This document shows positions 43,876-51,906 of a stretch of 64,000 bases of DNA, piece after piece. Both the position numbers and the translations under genes were made by a program. A model generated the notes under the pieces. That model saw only the letters and a list, made by a program, of their open reading frames with translations, ran no database searches and had not been told where the DNA came from. How positions within the stretch are numbered: position 1 is the stretch's first letter; each line of letters opens with the position of its first letter. The DNA is from Chryseobacterium sp. C-71 (GTDB lineage Bacteria; Bacteroidota; Bacteroidia; Flavobacteriales; Weeksellaceae): positions 3,410,001 through 3,474,000 of the forward strand of contig NZ_CP087131.1 of assembly GCF_020911865.1 (NCBI RefSeq). The letters are read 5' to 3'.

Positions 43876-45012
43876 ATGAAGAAAATATTTTTATATACAG
43901 CATTTTTTTCGGTAGTTTTTTTTTCTTGTAAAAAGACGACTGTTGACAAGCCTGCAGAAGATAAAACTTATGCATCATCTGCACCAGTTAATAAAAATGA
44001 TAATTCTGCATACAAAGAAGTTTTTGATGTAAAGAAAAGTTCAGATTATGATGAAAAAAATGAAGTAAAAAAGTTAGATTTAATTTATAAATCTCTCCTT
44101 ATAAAAATAAGGTATATATCAGATAGAGCGTACATTTCTTTACAAAATGAAAATAATAAATTATTTGACTGGAAGCCTCTTCAAATGAATTTTTATTACG
44201 ATATGTCCTTCGCTGACGCAGAAAAAGATATACATCTCCTATTAAAGGATGATGACACATCTAGTGGTTATTTAGTGCTTCCGGCATTTACAGAGCAGTT
44301 TTCCACTTATTTTGTTTATCATTTTGAAAAAGGTACTCTTCATTATATAGGAAACTATGAATTTACTGATTTTGGTAAAGGTTCTTTTTCATTTGACGAA
44401 AAATCAAGAGAGCTGAATGTTTTATCCTCAGATTCAGTTAAAAAGCTAAGCAAAATAAAAGATACGGAAATCGAAAAATCTAATAAAGTAGCAGAAGATA
44501 TACAATTGTTAAGCGGAAATAGTGATAAAAAAAGCACCGGAAATTTCAGCCAATACATCAATAATAAAGATTATTTTATCAAAACGTTCGATGTAAACAA
44601 AGACGGAGTTACTGACAAAATTGTAAGTCAAAACCGGTTTATGGGAGATGAAATATTAGTGTTTTTAGGAGATAAAAGTAACAATTACAATTTAGCTTTA
44701 AAATCGACTAATTTTTCCGAAGACGGAGGAAATCAGATTACAGATATTAAAGAAACAAGTGAAGGATACGAAATTATTACTCAATTTCCGGATAGAGGAT
44801 ATGTTCAGAATAGTTACTTTGTATCGGGTACAGGCAATCAATTTATCTTAAAAAAAATCAAAACAGAATCTGATTCTTGGCAAAATAATTATAGAGAAAA
44901 TTGTGTACAGGATATTAATTTCAATTTAAAAAAATCATCACAAGAACTTTATGAAACCATAAGCAAAACAAAAAAAAACTGTACGAAAACTTCTGGAATC
45001 AATAAAAAGTAA
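43876..45012 (+). CDS. Lipoprotein, candidate immunity protein for the GH19-M23 effector
   Basis: This 378-residue lipoprotein has lipobox C18 (VVFFSC), so it is tethered to a membrane facing the periplasm, where a cell-wall effector would act. The C-terminal half (about 225-345) has DVNKDGVTDKIV followed by VFLGDKSNNY, a VCBS/FG-GAP-like pattern seen in some lysozyme-inhibitor lipoproteins that pair with peptidoglycan-hydrolase effectors. It begins 9 bp after the effector and is very AT-rich, as immunity genes often are. The immunity role is inferred from position, location and this motif. Confidence 0.65.
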   Translation: MKKIFLYTAFFSVVFFSCKKTTVDKPAEDKTYASSAPVNKNDNSAYKEVFDVKKSSDYDEKNEVKKLDLIYKSLLIKIRYISDRAYISLQNENNKLFDWKPLQMNFYYDMSFADAEKDIHLLLKDDDTSSGYLVLPAFTEQFSTYFVYHFEKGTLHYIGNYEFTDFGKGSFSFDEKSRELNVLSSDSVKKLSKIKDTEIEKSNKVAEDIQLLSGNSDKKSTGNFSQYINNKDYFIKTFDVNKDGVTDKIVSQNRFMGDEILVFLGDKSNNYNLALKSTNFSEDGGNQITDIKETSEGYEIITQFPDRGYVQNSYFVSGTGNQFILKKIKTESDSWQNNYRENCVQDINFNLKKSSQELYETISKTKKNCTKTSGINKK

Positions 45013-45072
45013 AGAAATAATATTTGAATATCTGAGAAATTAAAGCTTTCTCAATAATAAGAATGGTAATCT

Positions 45073-46017
45073 ATGACGCTTCATTTTATCCGCCAGGGCG
45101 ACACTCTCCAAAGCATTGCAGAGCAAATCAATCTCGAAAACCCTTTATACATCAAAGAATTTCACAACCAGCATTGTGCGAGAGAAGATTATATTGTGGA
45201 GAATTTAGTTGCAGGTAGAAAATTATTTTTGCCGGATCATTTTGCAATTCAAAATTACAATTCAAGAAATGATGCACCCTTTAAAAGTCCTGAAAGAAAT
45301 CCTAATATCAATTTCCATCCGGAAAATTTAAATATTCAATATAAAGTCAGCATCACAGAATCATCTTTTGTTGATCATAAAAAAACTGAAAATTCATTTT
45401 CATATCAATTTTCTTTAAAATGGATAGAAAACGAATTCAATCATCATATTTTTCATCTTTCTAGAAACAATTTTTCAATTCAAAATCAGACGAAAATTGG
45501 CGATATGGCGATTGCCTGCTTTCAATCTATCGATCCAATTGAGATTCAAACTAATCCAAAAGGTGAAATTATTTCAATTAACCTTTTAAAGAAAACAATT
45601 GAAAATTTCCCTGAGATAAAAGCAAATTTGCTCGATCGATTTCCTGATCAATATGCAAAAATTTACATCGATGAATTTGAATATGCCGTTCTCAATCAGG
45701 AATTATTTCAGAAAAAAATGAAACAAGACTGGTTGATAAAAACCTATTTTGCTTCACTCAGGAACGATTTCAAAAACGGAAAATCTCATTTTCAGATCAT
45801 CCTAGAAAATGAATTGTTAGATATTAATCAGACTGCAGAGGTTTTGGAAAATAATGATGAAATCATACTCAGCCAAGATTCTGAAAAGCCAGATTTTAAA
45901 GGGAAATATATTCTTTCGAAAGCGGCTGGTTTGATAAATTCTTTAGAAATCAATCATTCATATATAGACTTTGGTATTGTGTATTCTTCTGATTTTAAGA
46001 TAGATAAATTGGGGTAA
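45073..46017 (+). CDS. LysM-domain protein of T6SS module A (adaptor candidate)
   Basis: This 314-residue protein starts with a LysM-like domain (about residues 3-57; HFIRQGDTLQSIAEQINLENP.. VAGRKLFLPDH) but has no signal peptide. The remaining part is alpha/beta, with NPKGEIISINLLKKTIENF and a helical stretch. The protein at 54097 has NKKGEIAKIYNREMIRDRW in a matching context, so the two seem distantly related. In T6SS loci, LysM and similar cytosolic proteins often load effectors onto VgrG. I propose an adaptor role, unproven. Confidence 0.6.
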   Translation: MTLHFIRQGDTLQSIAEQINLENPLYIKEFHNQHCAREDYIVENLVAGRKLFLPDHFAIQNYNSRNDAPFKSPERNPNINFHPENLNIQYKVSITESSFVDHKKTENSFSYQFSLKWIENEFNHHIFHLSRNNFSIQNQTKIGDMAIACFQSIDPIEIQTNPKGEIISINLLKKTIENFPEIKANLLDRFPDQYAKIYIDEFEYAVLNQELFQKKMKQDWLIKTYFASLRNDFKNGKSHFQIILENELLDINQTAEVLENNDEIILSQDSEKPDFKGKYILSKAAGLINSLEINHSYIDFGIVYSSDFKIDKLG

Positions 46018-46041
46018 TTGTAAGTTGAAATAAAAACCAAT

Positions 46042-46133
46042 CGTAGTTTTACTACATCAAATCGTAGAATTACTACAAATTTTCAAAAAGTTCTTTAAAA
46101 GTTTTAAAAATATTTTTGGTGTATTTATCTTTG
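46042..46133 (+). promoter_or_regulatory. hcp1 promoter with tandem CGTAG-N4-ACTAC palindromes
   Basis: CGTAGTTTTACTAC (46042-46055) and CGTAGAATTACTAC (46063-46076) are 21 bp apart, two turns of the helix. The -7 element TATCTTTG (46126-46133) begins 49 bp after the second site. No good -33 is at normal spacing, so an activator is likely needed. The hcp2 region has the same layout. Confidence 0.7.
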
Positions 46134-46184
46134 GGTATACAAAAAATCATTTTACGAAATATTAACGATTAAAATTTACAAATC

Positions 46185-46589
46185 ATGGCAGCAAATTCAA
46201 GAGGAATCTTAAAATTCAACGGTGGCGAAGGTCAGAAATTATTAAAACTGAACTACAGTGTTTCAAGATCAACAGACGTATCGGGTAGAGTAGCATCAGA
46301 CCCTTCGAATGCATTGATCAAACTAACAATCGAGGCAACAGAAAAATCTGACATCCTAGAGTCATTGTTAAACGGAAAATACAAGCCGACTTCAGGCGAA
46401 ATCACATTCAACAAATCTCACGAAGAAGGTACTTTGATTACTTTGAACTGGGAAAACGGTTACGTTATTCAGCATGAAGTAGACTTCGATGCGGTAGACG
46501 AAAACTCAATGTTGATCAGCTTTGTAGTAAGTGCAGAAAAAATCAATTACGGAACCGCAGCTTTCGAAGGTCTTTGGCCAACAAGCTAA
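46185..46589 (+). CDS. tssD: T6SS tube protein Hcp (TssD), copy 1
   Basis: This 134-residue protein matches the Bacteroidota TssD family (SRGILKFNGGEGQKLLKLNY, TSGEITFNKSHEEGTLITLNW). Hexameric rings of it stack to form the tube that is fired into target cells. It differs from copy 2 (51271) at only 11 positions, mostly conservative and clustered at both ends, so the two are recent duplicates. It heads module B with its own regulated promoter and is followed by a terminator that may let hcp be made in excess over vgrG. Confidence 0.92.
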   Translation: MAANSRGILKFNGGEGQKLLKLNYSVSRSTDVSGRVASDPSNALIKLTIEATEKSDILESLLNGKYKPTSGEITFNKSHEEGTLITLNWENGYVIQHEVDFDAVDENSMLISFVVSAEKINYGTAAFEGLWPTS

Positions 46590-46627
46590 AATCCGTCGAT
46601 GCATTTTAAGTATTATGGTATACAAAA

Positions 46628-46652
46628 AGACTGTCTGCAAGACGGTCTTTTT
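46628..46652 (+). terminator. Terminator after hcp1
   Basis: AGACTGTCT-GCA-AGACGGTCT (one G-T wobble) followed by TTTTT lies 39 bp after the hcp stop codon. Confidence 0.7.
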
Positions 46653-46954
46653 CGTCTGCAATATTTTATTTGGGCAGCAATGAACTTCGTTCGTAAACTT
46701 CGAAAAAGCCTACGCTTTTTCTCATTTATGTCTTCCACTCTCCGCTCTGTCACTCTGAGCTTGTCGAAGAGTCCGTTCAAGCCGGGCTGCAATCTGGTAT
46801 GTCTTAGAAAAATTGATCCGAAAAAGAACTTATTTCACAGAGTACACAGATTTCCAAATGTTTAAGAAAAGTTAAAAATCAAAAATTTAATACATAAAAT
46901 CTGCAGGAATAAATAAAATTTAATAACTTTAAACCACCACACAATCACAACAAT
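46653..46954. repeat. hcp1-vgrG1 intergenic region with interspersed repeat
   Basis: The region contains GTCACTCTGAGCTTGTCGAAGAG (about 46748-46770), a word typical of intergenic repeats in Flavobacteriia, and shorter palindromes such as AAAAAGCCTACGCTTTTT (about 46703-46720). A short open frame across it looks accidental. I see no clear vgrG promoter. Confidence 0.5.
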
Positions 46955-48889
46955 ATGAATACCTCAGAAAAAACCAGAGGTTCTTCTTTCCGTCCGTCAC
47001 AAAACGCAGAAGGAATCTCAGACAGTCACCATACCGGCATCAACCGCCTGGTCAAATTATCTTTGGTTATTGAAGGTAAAGTGATCAAATATTACAAACA
47101 TTTCAAGCTTACCCAAAGTGCACAGAAGCACCACGAGTTTACCTTGACTTTAGCTCACGACACTTTAGGCGACCGCCAAACCCATACTTTAGAAGAAGCC
47201 AATAAGTTTTTAGGCAAACGTCTGACGGCAATTATCTCTTATAAAGACATCGACAAAAGTCCTGAACGTACATTTGTCGGCGTCATTACAGGAGTAGGTT
47301 TCAGCCAAGAGAGAATGAGTTTGGGAAACATTGTTTTATCCGGTTTCAGCCCGACTATTTTGCTCGATGGTGCTCCTCATATTCAAAGTTTTGGCGGAAG
47401 TCAGGCTGTGAATATGGGAATTATTGCTGAAGAAGTCATTAAACAAGGTTTAGATAAAAGCCGTTTTGATATCAGAATCGATACAAATGATTATTCTCAA
47501 ATCATCTACAGCAGCCAATATGATGAAACGCATTACAACTATCTGGCGAGAATGGCAGAAGCGTATGGTGAACAGTTTTATTATGACGGTGAAGTTCTTC
47601 ATTTCGGAAAACTTCCGCCACAGAATCAACCGATTAAATTAACTTACGGAAGTAGTGCGAATGATATCAAAGTTGAATTAAAAGCAGTTCATACAAAGCC
47701 TCAATTTTATGGCTACAATAGCAACAAAAATGAAGTTTTAAAGTCAGGAGCAACCCCGATTCAGCATGTCGGAGATTTAGCAAAAACTGCTTACCAGCAC
47801 AATGACAATATTTATAAAACTCCGTCGTTAAGAGTTGCTCCAATCAAAGCAACAACCCATTTAGATGTAGAATATTCTCAAAAAAGCACTTCGGGAAGTG
47901 AGGCGGTCAACGTTTTCAATATTTCAGGTTCAACAACGGTTCCTTTTTTACATCCTGGCTGCGCCGTAGATGTTGAAATGAGAAAACCTGATACGAATGA
48001 AACTTCGTATTTCACAAGAATCATGGTGACAGAAACGACGCATGAAATAGACACCATTGGTCATTACACCGGAAGTTTTAAGGGAATCGCATCCGATACA
48101 GGATTTTTACCAAAACCGGAATTCACAGTTCCAGTCGCTCAACCACAGATTGCCACGGTTATTTCCAACACCGATCCGGAAGGCCAAGGAAGAGTTCAGG
48201 TAAGATTTGACTGGCAGACGAATGACACGACGCATTTTATCAGAATGATGAGTCCTGATGCGGGAGGAACAGACCAGATTACTCAAAACCGAGGGTATGT
48301 AGCAATTCCTGAAGTGGGTGATCAGGTAATGGTGAATTTTGTACACAATCATCCGGACAGACCTTTCGTCATGGGTGGGATGTTTCATGGTGGAACAGCG
48401 TTAGGAGGATTTGCAGACAACCGAGTAAAATCTATCATGACAAGGAGTGGTCATAAGATTGTTTTCACAGAGGATGAAAGTATCATTATTACAGATAAAT
48501 CGGGCAATGAAATTCATCTGGATACGACCGGAAGTAATATCAATATCACAGCACCTGAAACGATGACGCTGAATTGCAAGAATATGAATATCAATGTTGG
48601 GGAAAATATGACAACTTCTGTGGGAGTAAATAAGTCAGATACCATAGGAATGAATAATACCGAAAGTGTGGGCGCTATGAAAATAACTTCCGTAATGGGA
48701 GATACAAGCATGTTTATCACTGGTAAGCTTACAGAAATGATTGAAGGTGACGTTACAAGTGAAGTGAAAAAAGGTAAAACCGTAATTAATTCTGATCAGG
48801 GAATCGAAACAAGCTCAAACGGATCTATCAGCAAGCATGCGCAGAAGGAAGTTCAAAACAACAGTGGTGAACAAAGCAAGAACTACTAA
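46955..48889 (+). CDS. tssI: T6SS spike protein VgrG (TssI), copy 1
   Basis: This 644-residue protein has the gp27-like base (about residues 30-400) with YNYLARMAEAYGEQFYYDGE, an OB-fold gp5-like segment (about 405-490; NTDPEGQGRVQVRFDWQ, VNFVHNHPDRPFVMGGMFHG) and a C-terminal beta-helix needle of short repeats (NVGENMTTSVGVNKSDTIG). Trimers form the puncturing spike. It directly precedes the metzincin-like effector gene, its probable cargo, by 11 bp. It is about 65-70% alike to copy 2 in the body by eye but has a much shorter N-terminal extension. Confidence 0.93.
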   Translation: MNTSEKTRGSSFRPSQNAEGISDSHHTGINRLVKLSLVIEGKVIKYYKHFKLTQSAQKHHEFTLTLAHDTLGDRQTHTLEEANKFLGKRLTAIISYKDIDKSPERTFVGVITGVGFSQERMSLGNIVLSGFSPTILLDGAPHIQSFGGSQAVNMGIIAEEVIKQGLDKSRFDIRIDTNDYSQIIYSSQYDETHYNYLARMAEAYGEQFYYDGEVLHFGKLPPQNQPIKLTYGSSANDIKVELKAVHTKPQFYGYNSNKNEVLKSGATPIQHVGDLAKTAYQHNDNIYKTPSLRVAPIKATTHLDVEYSQKSTSGSEAVNVFNISGSTTVPFLHPGCAVDVEMRKPDTNETSYFTRIMVTETTHEIDTIGHYTGSFKGIASDTGFLPKPEFTVPVAQPQIATVISNTDPEGQGRVQVRFDWQTNDTTHFIRMMSPDAGGTDQITQNRGYVAIPEVGDQVMVNFVHNHPDRPFVMGGMFHGGTALGGFADNRVKSIMTRSGHKIVFTEDESIIITDKSGNEIHLDTTGSNINITAPETMTLNCKNMNINVGENMTTSVGVNKSDTIGMNNTESVGAMKITSVMGDTSMFITGKLTEMIEGDVTSEVKKGKTVINSDQGIETSSNGSISKHAQKEVQNNSGEQSKNY

Positions 48890-48900
48890 TACCTTGAAGT

Positions 48901-50268
48901 ATGAGCAGAACGAGAATTGTAAAAGGTAAGATAACAGAAGTTATTGAGAAAGATTATAATATTTTTTCTGAAAGTAACATTGTAGACAATGCTACGGAAA
49001 TGGTTACCGAAAAGGGAGAAACCAATGGAATAGGTTATAAAAATCCTTCAAAACCTTCTGCCGGAGAAATTAAAGCGCAGTGTCTGGTGCAATTCAGACC
49101 GCATGATAAATACATGAGCAATCCGGATTTTGGTTTTGATTGGCTTAGACAGGGAGATTCGGGGCAAAAAGGGGATGATTGGTTTGGAGCCATTATGGGT
49201 AGATATTTTGAAGAAAGTAGCTTTGCGACACCATTTCAGAATACCAATAGCTGGACAAGAGATAATATTAATAATCCTGAAGGCTATTTTAAAAAAGAAC
49301 TCAATATGTATGATAAAAAGCTGAAAAGTTATAAAAGCTTTTCAGTAGTTTGGAAAAAGATCAATAAAAAGGCATATTTATATCCTATTCCTACATTAAC
49401 ATTATTTAAAGGCAAATCAGCATTATTTACACTTAAAATTGAAATTAAAGAAAAGCCCAAAAAACTTACTTTTGAATTTAAAGATAAAGATGCCGAAAAA
49501 TATTTAAGTCTCAACTTAAAAGAAATAGGAGACATAAGAAAAGGGAAATATGATAAATTCAATTACCTTGAAATTTCATGTAAGCAAGAATTTGGTAAAG
49601 AACAGATTTTGCATGTAAAAGCAGATGGTGAGATCTGTGGTGCAATGAGAATTCACCCCAATGATAAAAATTTTGTAAAAAAAATAAATGTCGTCATTAT
49701 CAAAGTAAAAACTGATGCCAACGGCAGTGCTGTTATCGGTAAGCCCGCGACAGGAGGGAAAGTTTTTTTCTCACAATGTATGTCACAGGCTTTGGTTTCG
49801 GTTTCAATGATAGAAGAAAATTTAGACTGCACAGGAAATTTTCTGTTTAATAAATTCAAAAGTAATTTTTGCACCAATGTAAACGGAGTCTTTAAAGTAA
49901 CAAACAGTACTGGCTTGCGGGATTATCTTGAAGATAAAGTAAAAAGTGAATTCGGAAACAAATATGATAATCACTATAGACTTTACTTCATTGGAGAGAG
50001 CGGAAATTGGAACGGTTTTGCTTATGGAAATTCAAAATTCGGGGTTTACTTCAAATCTCATAATAAAGCAACAGTAGCCCACGAGACCATGCATGCAATG
50101 AATCTGCCGCATACATTTGCAAGTATTACTCAGGGTACAATGCCCGCAAACTATACTTATCAGGCAAAAAAGACCAATAATATTATGGATTACAGCCACT
50201 TGGCAGGTATAGAAAGGTTTTGTTCGTATCACTGGCATTGGAAAATTTTAAATAAAAAAATTAGCTAA
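48901..50268 (+). CDS. T6SS effector candidate with metzincin-type zinc protease domain
   Basis: This 455-residue protein has no signal peptide and follows vgrG1. The C-terminal region has the zinc motif H394-E395-x-x-H398-x5-H404 (AHETMHAMNLPHTF) and a Met-turn at M429 (IMDYSH), the hallmarks of metzincin proteases. The first 370 residues have no recognised domain; residues about 1-60 may be the VgrG-docking part, and there are several beta-rich stretches with cysteines. The target is probably a periplasmic or surface protein of the rival, since the next gene is a lipoprotein. I know of no close named family. Confidence 0.75.
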   Translation: MSRTRIVKGKITEVIEKDYNIFSESNIVDNATEMVTEKGETNGIGYKNPSKPSAGEIKAQCLVQFRPHDKYMSNPDFGFDWLRQGDSGQKGDDWFGAIMGRYFEESSFATPFQNTNSWTRDNINNPEGYFKKELNMYDKKLKSYKSFSVVWKKINKKAYLYPIPTLTLFKGKSALFTLKIEIKEKPKKLTFEFKDKDAEKYLSLNLKEIGDIRKGKYDKFNYLEISCKQEFGKEQILHVKADGEICGAMRIHPNDKNFVKKINVVIIKVKTDANGSAVIGKPATGGKVFFSQCMSQALVSVSMIEENLDCTGNFLFNKFKSNFCTNVNGVFKVTNSTGLRDYLEDKVKSEFGNKYDNHYRLYFIGESGNWNGFAYGNSKFGVYFKSHNKATVAHETMHAMNLPHTFASITQGTMPANYTYQAKKTNNIMDYSHLAGIERFCSYHWHWKILNKKIS

Positions 50269-50272
50269 ACAC

Positions 50273-50926
50273 ATGAAATATTTACTAATACTACTATTTT
50301 CGGTGCTTATTTCCTGTGATGGTCACAGCCAGGGAAAAAAAGCAGGAAATCAATCAAAATCAGGTATGAGAGAAAAAATAAATAAAGAATTAGCTTTGAA
50401 ATTTGAAAAAGATTCAGATTTTTCATACAAACTTCCCAATGGAAATGAAATTTATATGATGGAAAACCCAAAAGAAAATTCTGCAGGTATACAATATGAA
50501 AGACTTCCTTCTCCTTCATTCTATACCATTTACAAAGAGTTTTATCCTGACGGTTTTCTCAAAAAGAAAGAAACACTTTTAGGTCAGTACACCAAAGTTG
50601 GGATTTCAGAATACTATGACGAGAAAGGAAAACTTGATACCAAAAATGAAGATGAAAAGTTCGGGAAAATAAAACCTGCAGATGTTCTGAAGATTTTAGA
50701 TAAGAAGAAAATTATTAATTTATCTACAGGAGAAGGAAGATTTGACGAAAACGGAAATTCCGCTTTTACCATTACTTTTGATAAAAATAAAAATCAATAC
50801 ACGGTCACAGTAGAAAAAGGCAAAGCCAATACAAATCCGGAGTTGGGAATTGGTGAGCCGCCAGCTTTTATTCCCGTTTACTATATAATTGATGGCGAAA
50901 CCGGAAATGTAACTGAAAAGCAATAA
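50273..50926 (+). CDS. Lipoprotein, candidate immunity protein for the metzincin-like effector
   Basis: This 217-residue protein has a lipoprotein signal (C15 in VLISC). It begins 4 bp after the effector stop codon, the tight spacing typical of effector-immunity pairs. The mature part is Lys-rich with beta-strand repeats such as YPDGFLKKKETLLGQYTKVGISEYYDEKGKLD, recalling MORN-like antitoxin repeats, and ends with a PPAFIPVYYIIDGETGN strand. A periplasmic location fits protection against an imported protease. The function is inferred from position only. Confidence 0.6.
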   Translation: MKYLLILLFSVLISCDGHSQGKKAGNQSKSGMREKINKELALKFEKDSDFSYKLPNGNEIYMMENPKENSAGIQYERLPSPSFYTIYKEFYPDGFLKKKETLLGQYTKVGISEYYDEKGKLDTKNEDEKFGKIKPADVLKILDKKKIINLSTGEGRFDENGNSAFTITFDKNKNQYTVTVEKGKANTNPELGIGEPPAFIPVYYIIDGETGNVTEKQ

Positions 50927-51080
50927 TCTGCTTTAGACTTAAAGAATCCTATCTTATAAAATAATTAACAAAGGCATTTTCAAATAGGCAAAATCTAAAT
51001 TTGTTAAATAGTCTAAAATTTTATTAATTAAATCTTAATTTTATCATTTTTAAGTGATTTTTCACAAAATGATTACTTGT

Positions 51081-51106
51081 AAACCCTTTCTGGTAAAGGG
51101 TTTTTT
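51081..51106 (+). terminator. Terminator of module B
   Basis: AAACCCTTT-CTGGT-AAAGGGTTT followed by TTT ends the hcp1-vgrG1 module. The 50927-51080 stretch before it is AT-rich and otherwise empty. Confidence 0.75.
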
Positions 51107-51125
51107 GTTTTTACTTAATGAAAGT

Positions 51126-51217
51126 CGTAGTTCTACTACACAAAATCGTAGTTCTACTACAAAATGTCAAATAACACCTAAAAATGTTTTTGTAACCAAT
51201 CTTTGGCTCTATCTTCG
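51126..51217 (+). promoter_or_regulatory. hcp2 promoter with tandem CGTAG-N4-ACTAC palindromes
   Basis: CGTAGTTCTACTAC occurs twice (51126-51139 and 51147-51160), again 21 bp apart. TATCTTCG (51210-51217) begins 49 bp after the second copy, the same distance as at hcp1. TTTTTG (51187-51192) is 17 bp before it and could be the -33 element. Confidence 0.72.
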
Positions 51218-51270
51218 CTATAGATAAAACATCAAATCACAAAATATTAACAGTTTAAAATTTACAAATC

Positions 51271-51675
51271 ATGGCAGACAATTCAAGAGGAATCTTAAAA
51301 TTCAACGGAAGTGAAGGACAAAAATTATTAAAGCTTAATTACAGCGTATCAAGATCTACAGACGTTTCCGGACGTGTAGCTTCAGATCCTTCCAATGCAA
51401 TTATCAAGCTTACGATAGAAGCTACAGAGAAATCTGAAATTCTTGAAAGTTTGCTTAATGGGAAATACAAACCAACTTCTGGTGAAATCACATTCAACAA
51501 ATCTCACGAAGAGGGTACATTAATCACTTTAAACTGGGAAAACGGTTACGTTATTCAGCATGAAGTTGATTTTGACGCTGTAGACCAAAATTCTATGTTG
51601 ATCAGCTTCATCGTAAGCGCAGAAAAAATCAATTATGGTAATGCAGCTTATGAAGGTATTTGGCCAGGTAACTAA
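51271..51675 (+). CDS. tssD: T6SS tube protein Hcp (TssD), copy 2
   Basis: This 134-residue TssD-family protein is about 92% identical to copy 1; the changes include A3D, G14S and a different last six residues. It is preceded by the second set of tandem CGTAG..ACTAC sites and followed by a terminator, so the whole cassette (operator, promoter, hcp, terminator) has been duplicated. It heads module C. Two copies can give dose control or help load different effectors inside the tube. Confidence 0.92.
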   Translation: MADNSRGILKFNGSEGQKLLKLNYSVSRSTDVSGRVASDPSNAIIKLTIEATEKSEILESLLNGKYKPTSGEITFNKSHEEGTLITLNWENGYVIQHEVDFDAVDQNSMLISFIVSAEKINYGNAAYEGIWPGN

Positions 51676-51705
51676 AAACCTAATTATTTAAAATCAAAAT
51701 TCTTA

Positions 51706-51745
51706 CAGAATAGCGTGCCCGTCAAAAAGCAAGCTATTCTGTTTT
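51706..51745 (+). terminator. Terminator after hcp2
   Basis: CAGAATAGC (51706-51714) pairs with GCTATTCTG (51733-51741) and is followed by TTTTG. It mirrors the terminator after hcp1. Confidence 0.65.
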
Positions 51746-51906
51746 GTTGTTTTTAAAGGGATTTTTATCATTTTTAATTTAAATACTTAATGTAATAAAA
51801 ATCACCTCTGACTTATTGAAATTTGCATTTTTTTCTGAAAAAAGATATTTGGTGCAATATCTGTGGTCAAATAATTGAAAAATCACTATTCACAAATCGA
51901 AAAAAT

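Noticed and set aside
46599-46865. 88-residue open frame between hcp1 and vgrG1
   Set aside because: It runs across a terminator hairpin and an interspersed repeat and has no protein-like composition; most likely chance.
51823-51906. Longer VgrG2 with 28 additional residues
   Set aside because: It needs a TTG start, and the extra segment (with a CNIC pair) has no counterpart in VgrG1; the ATG at 51907 is in better context.
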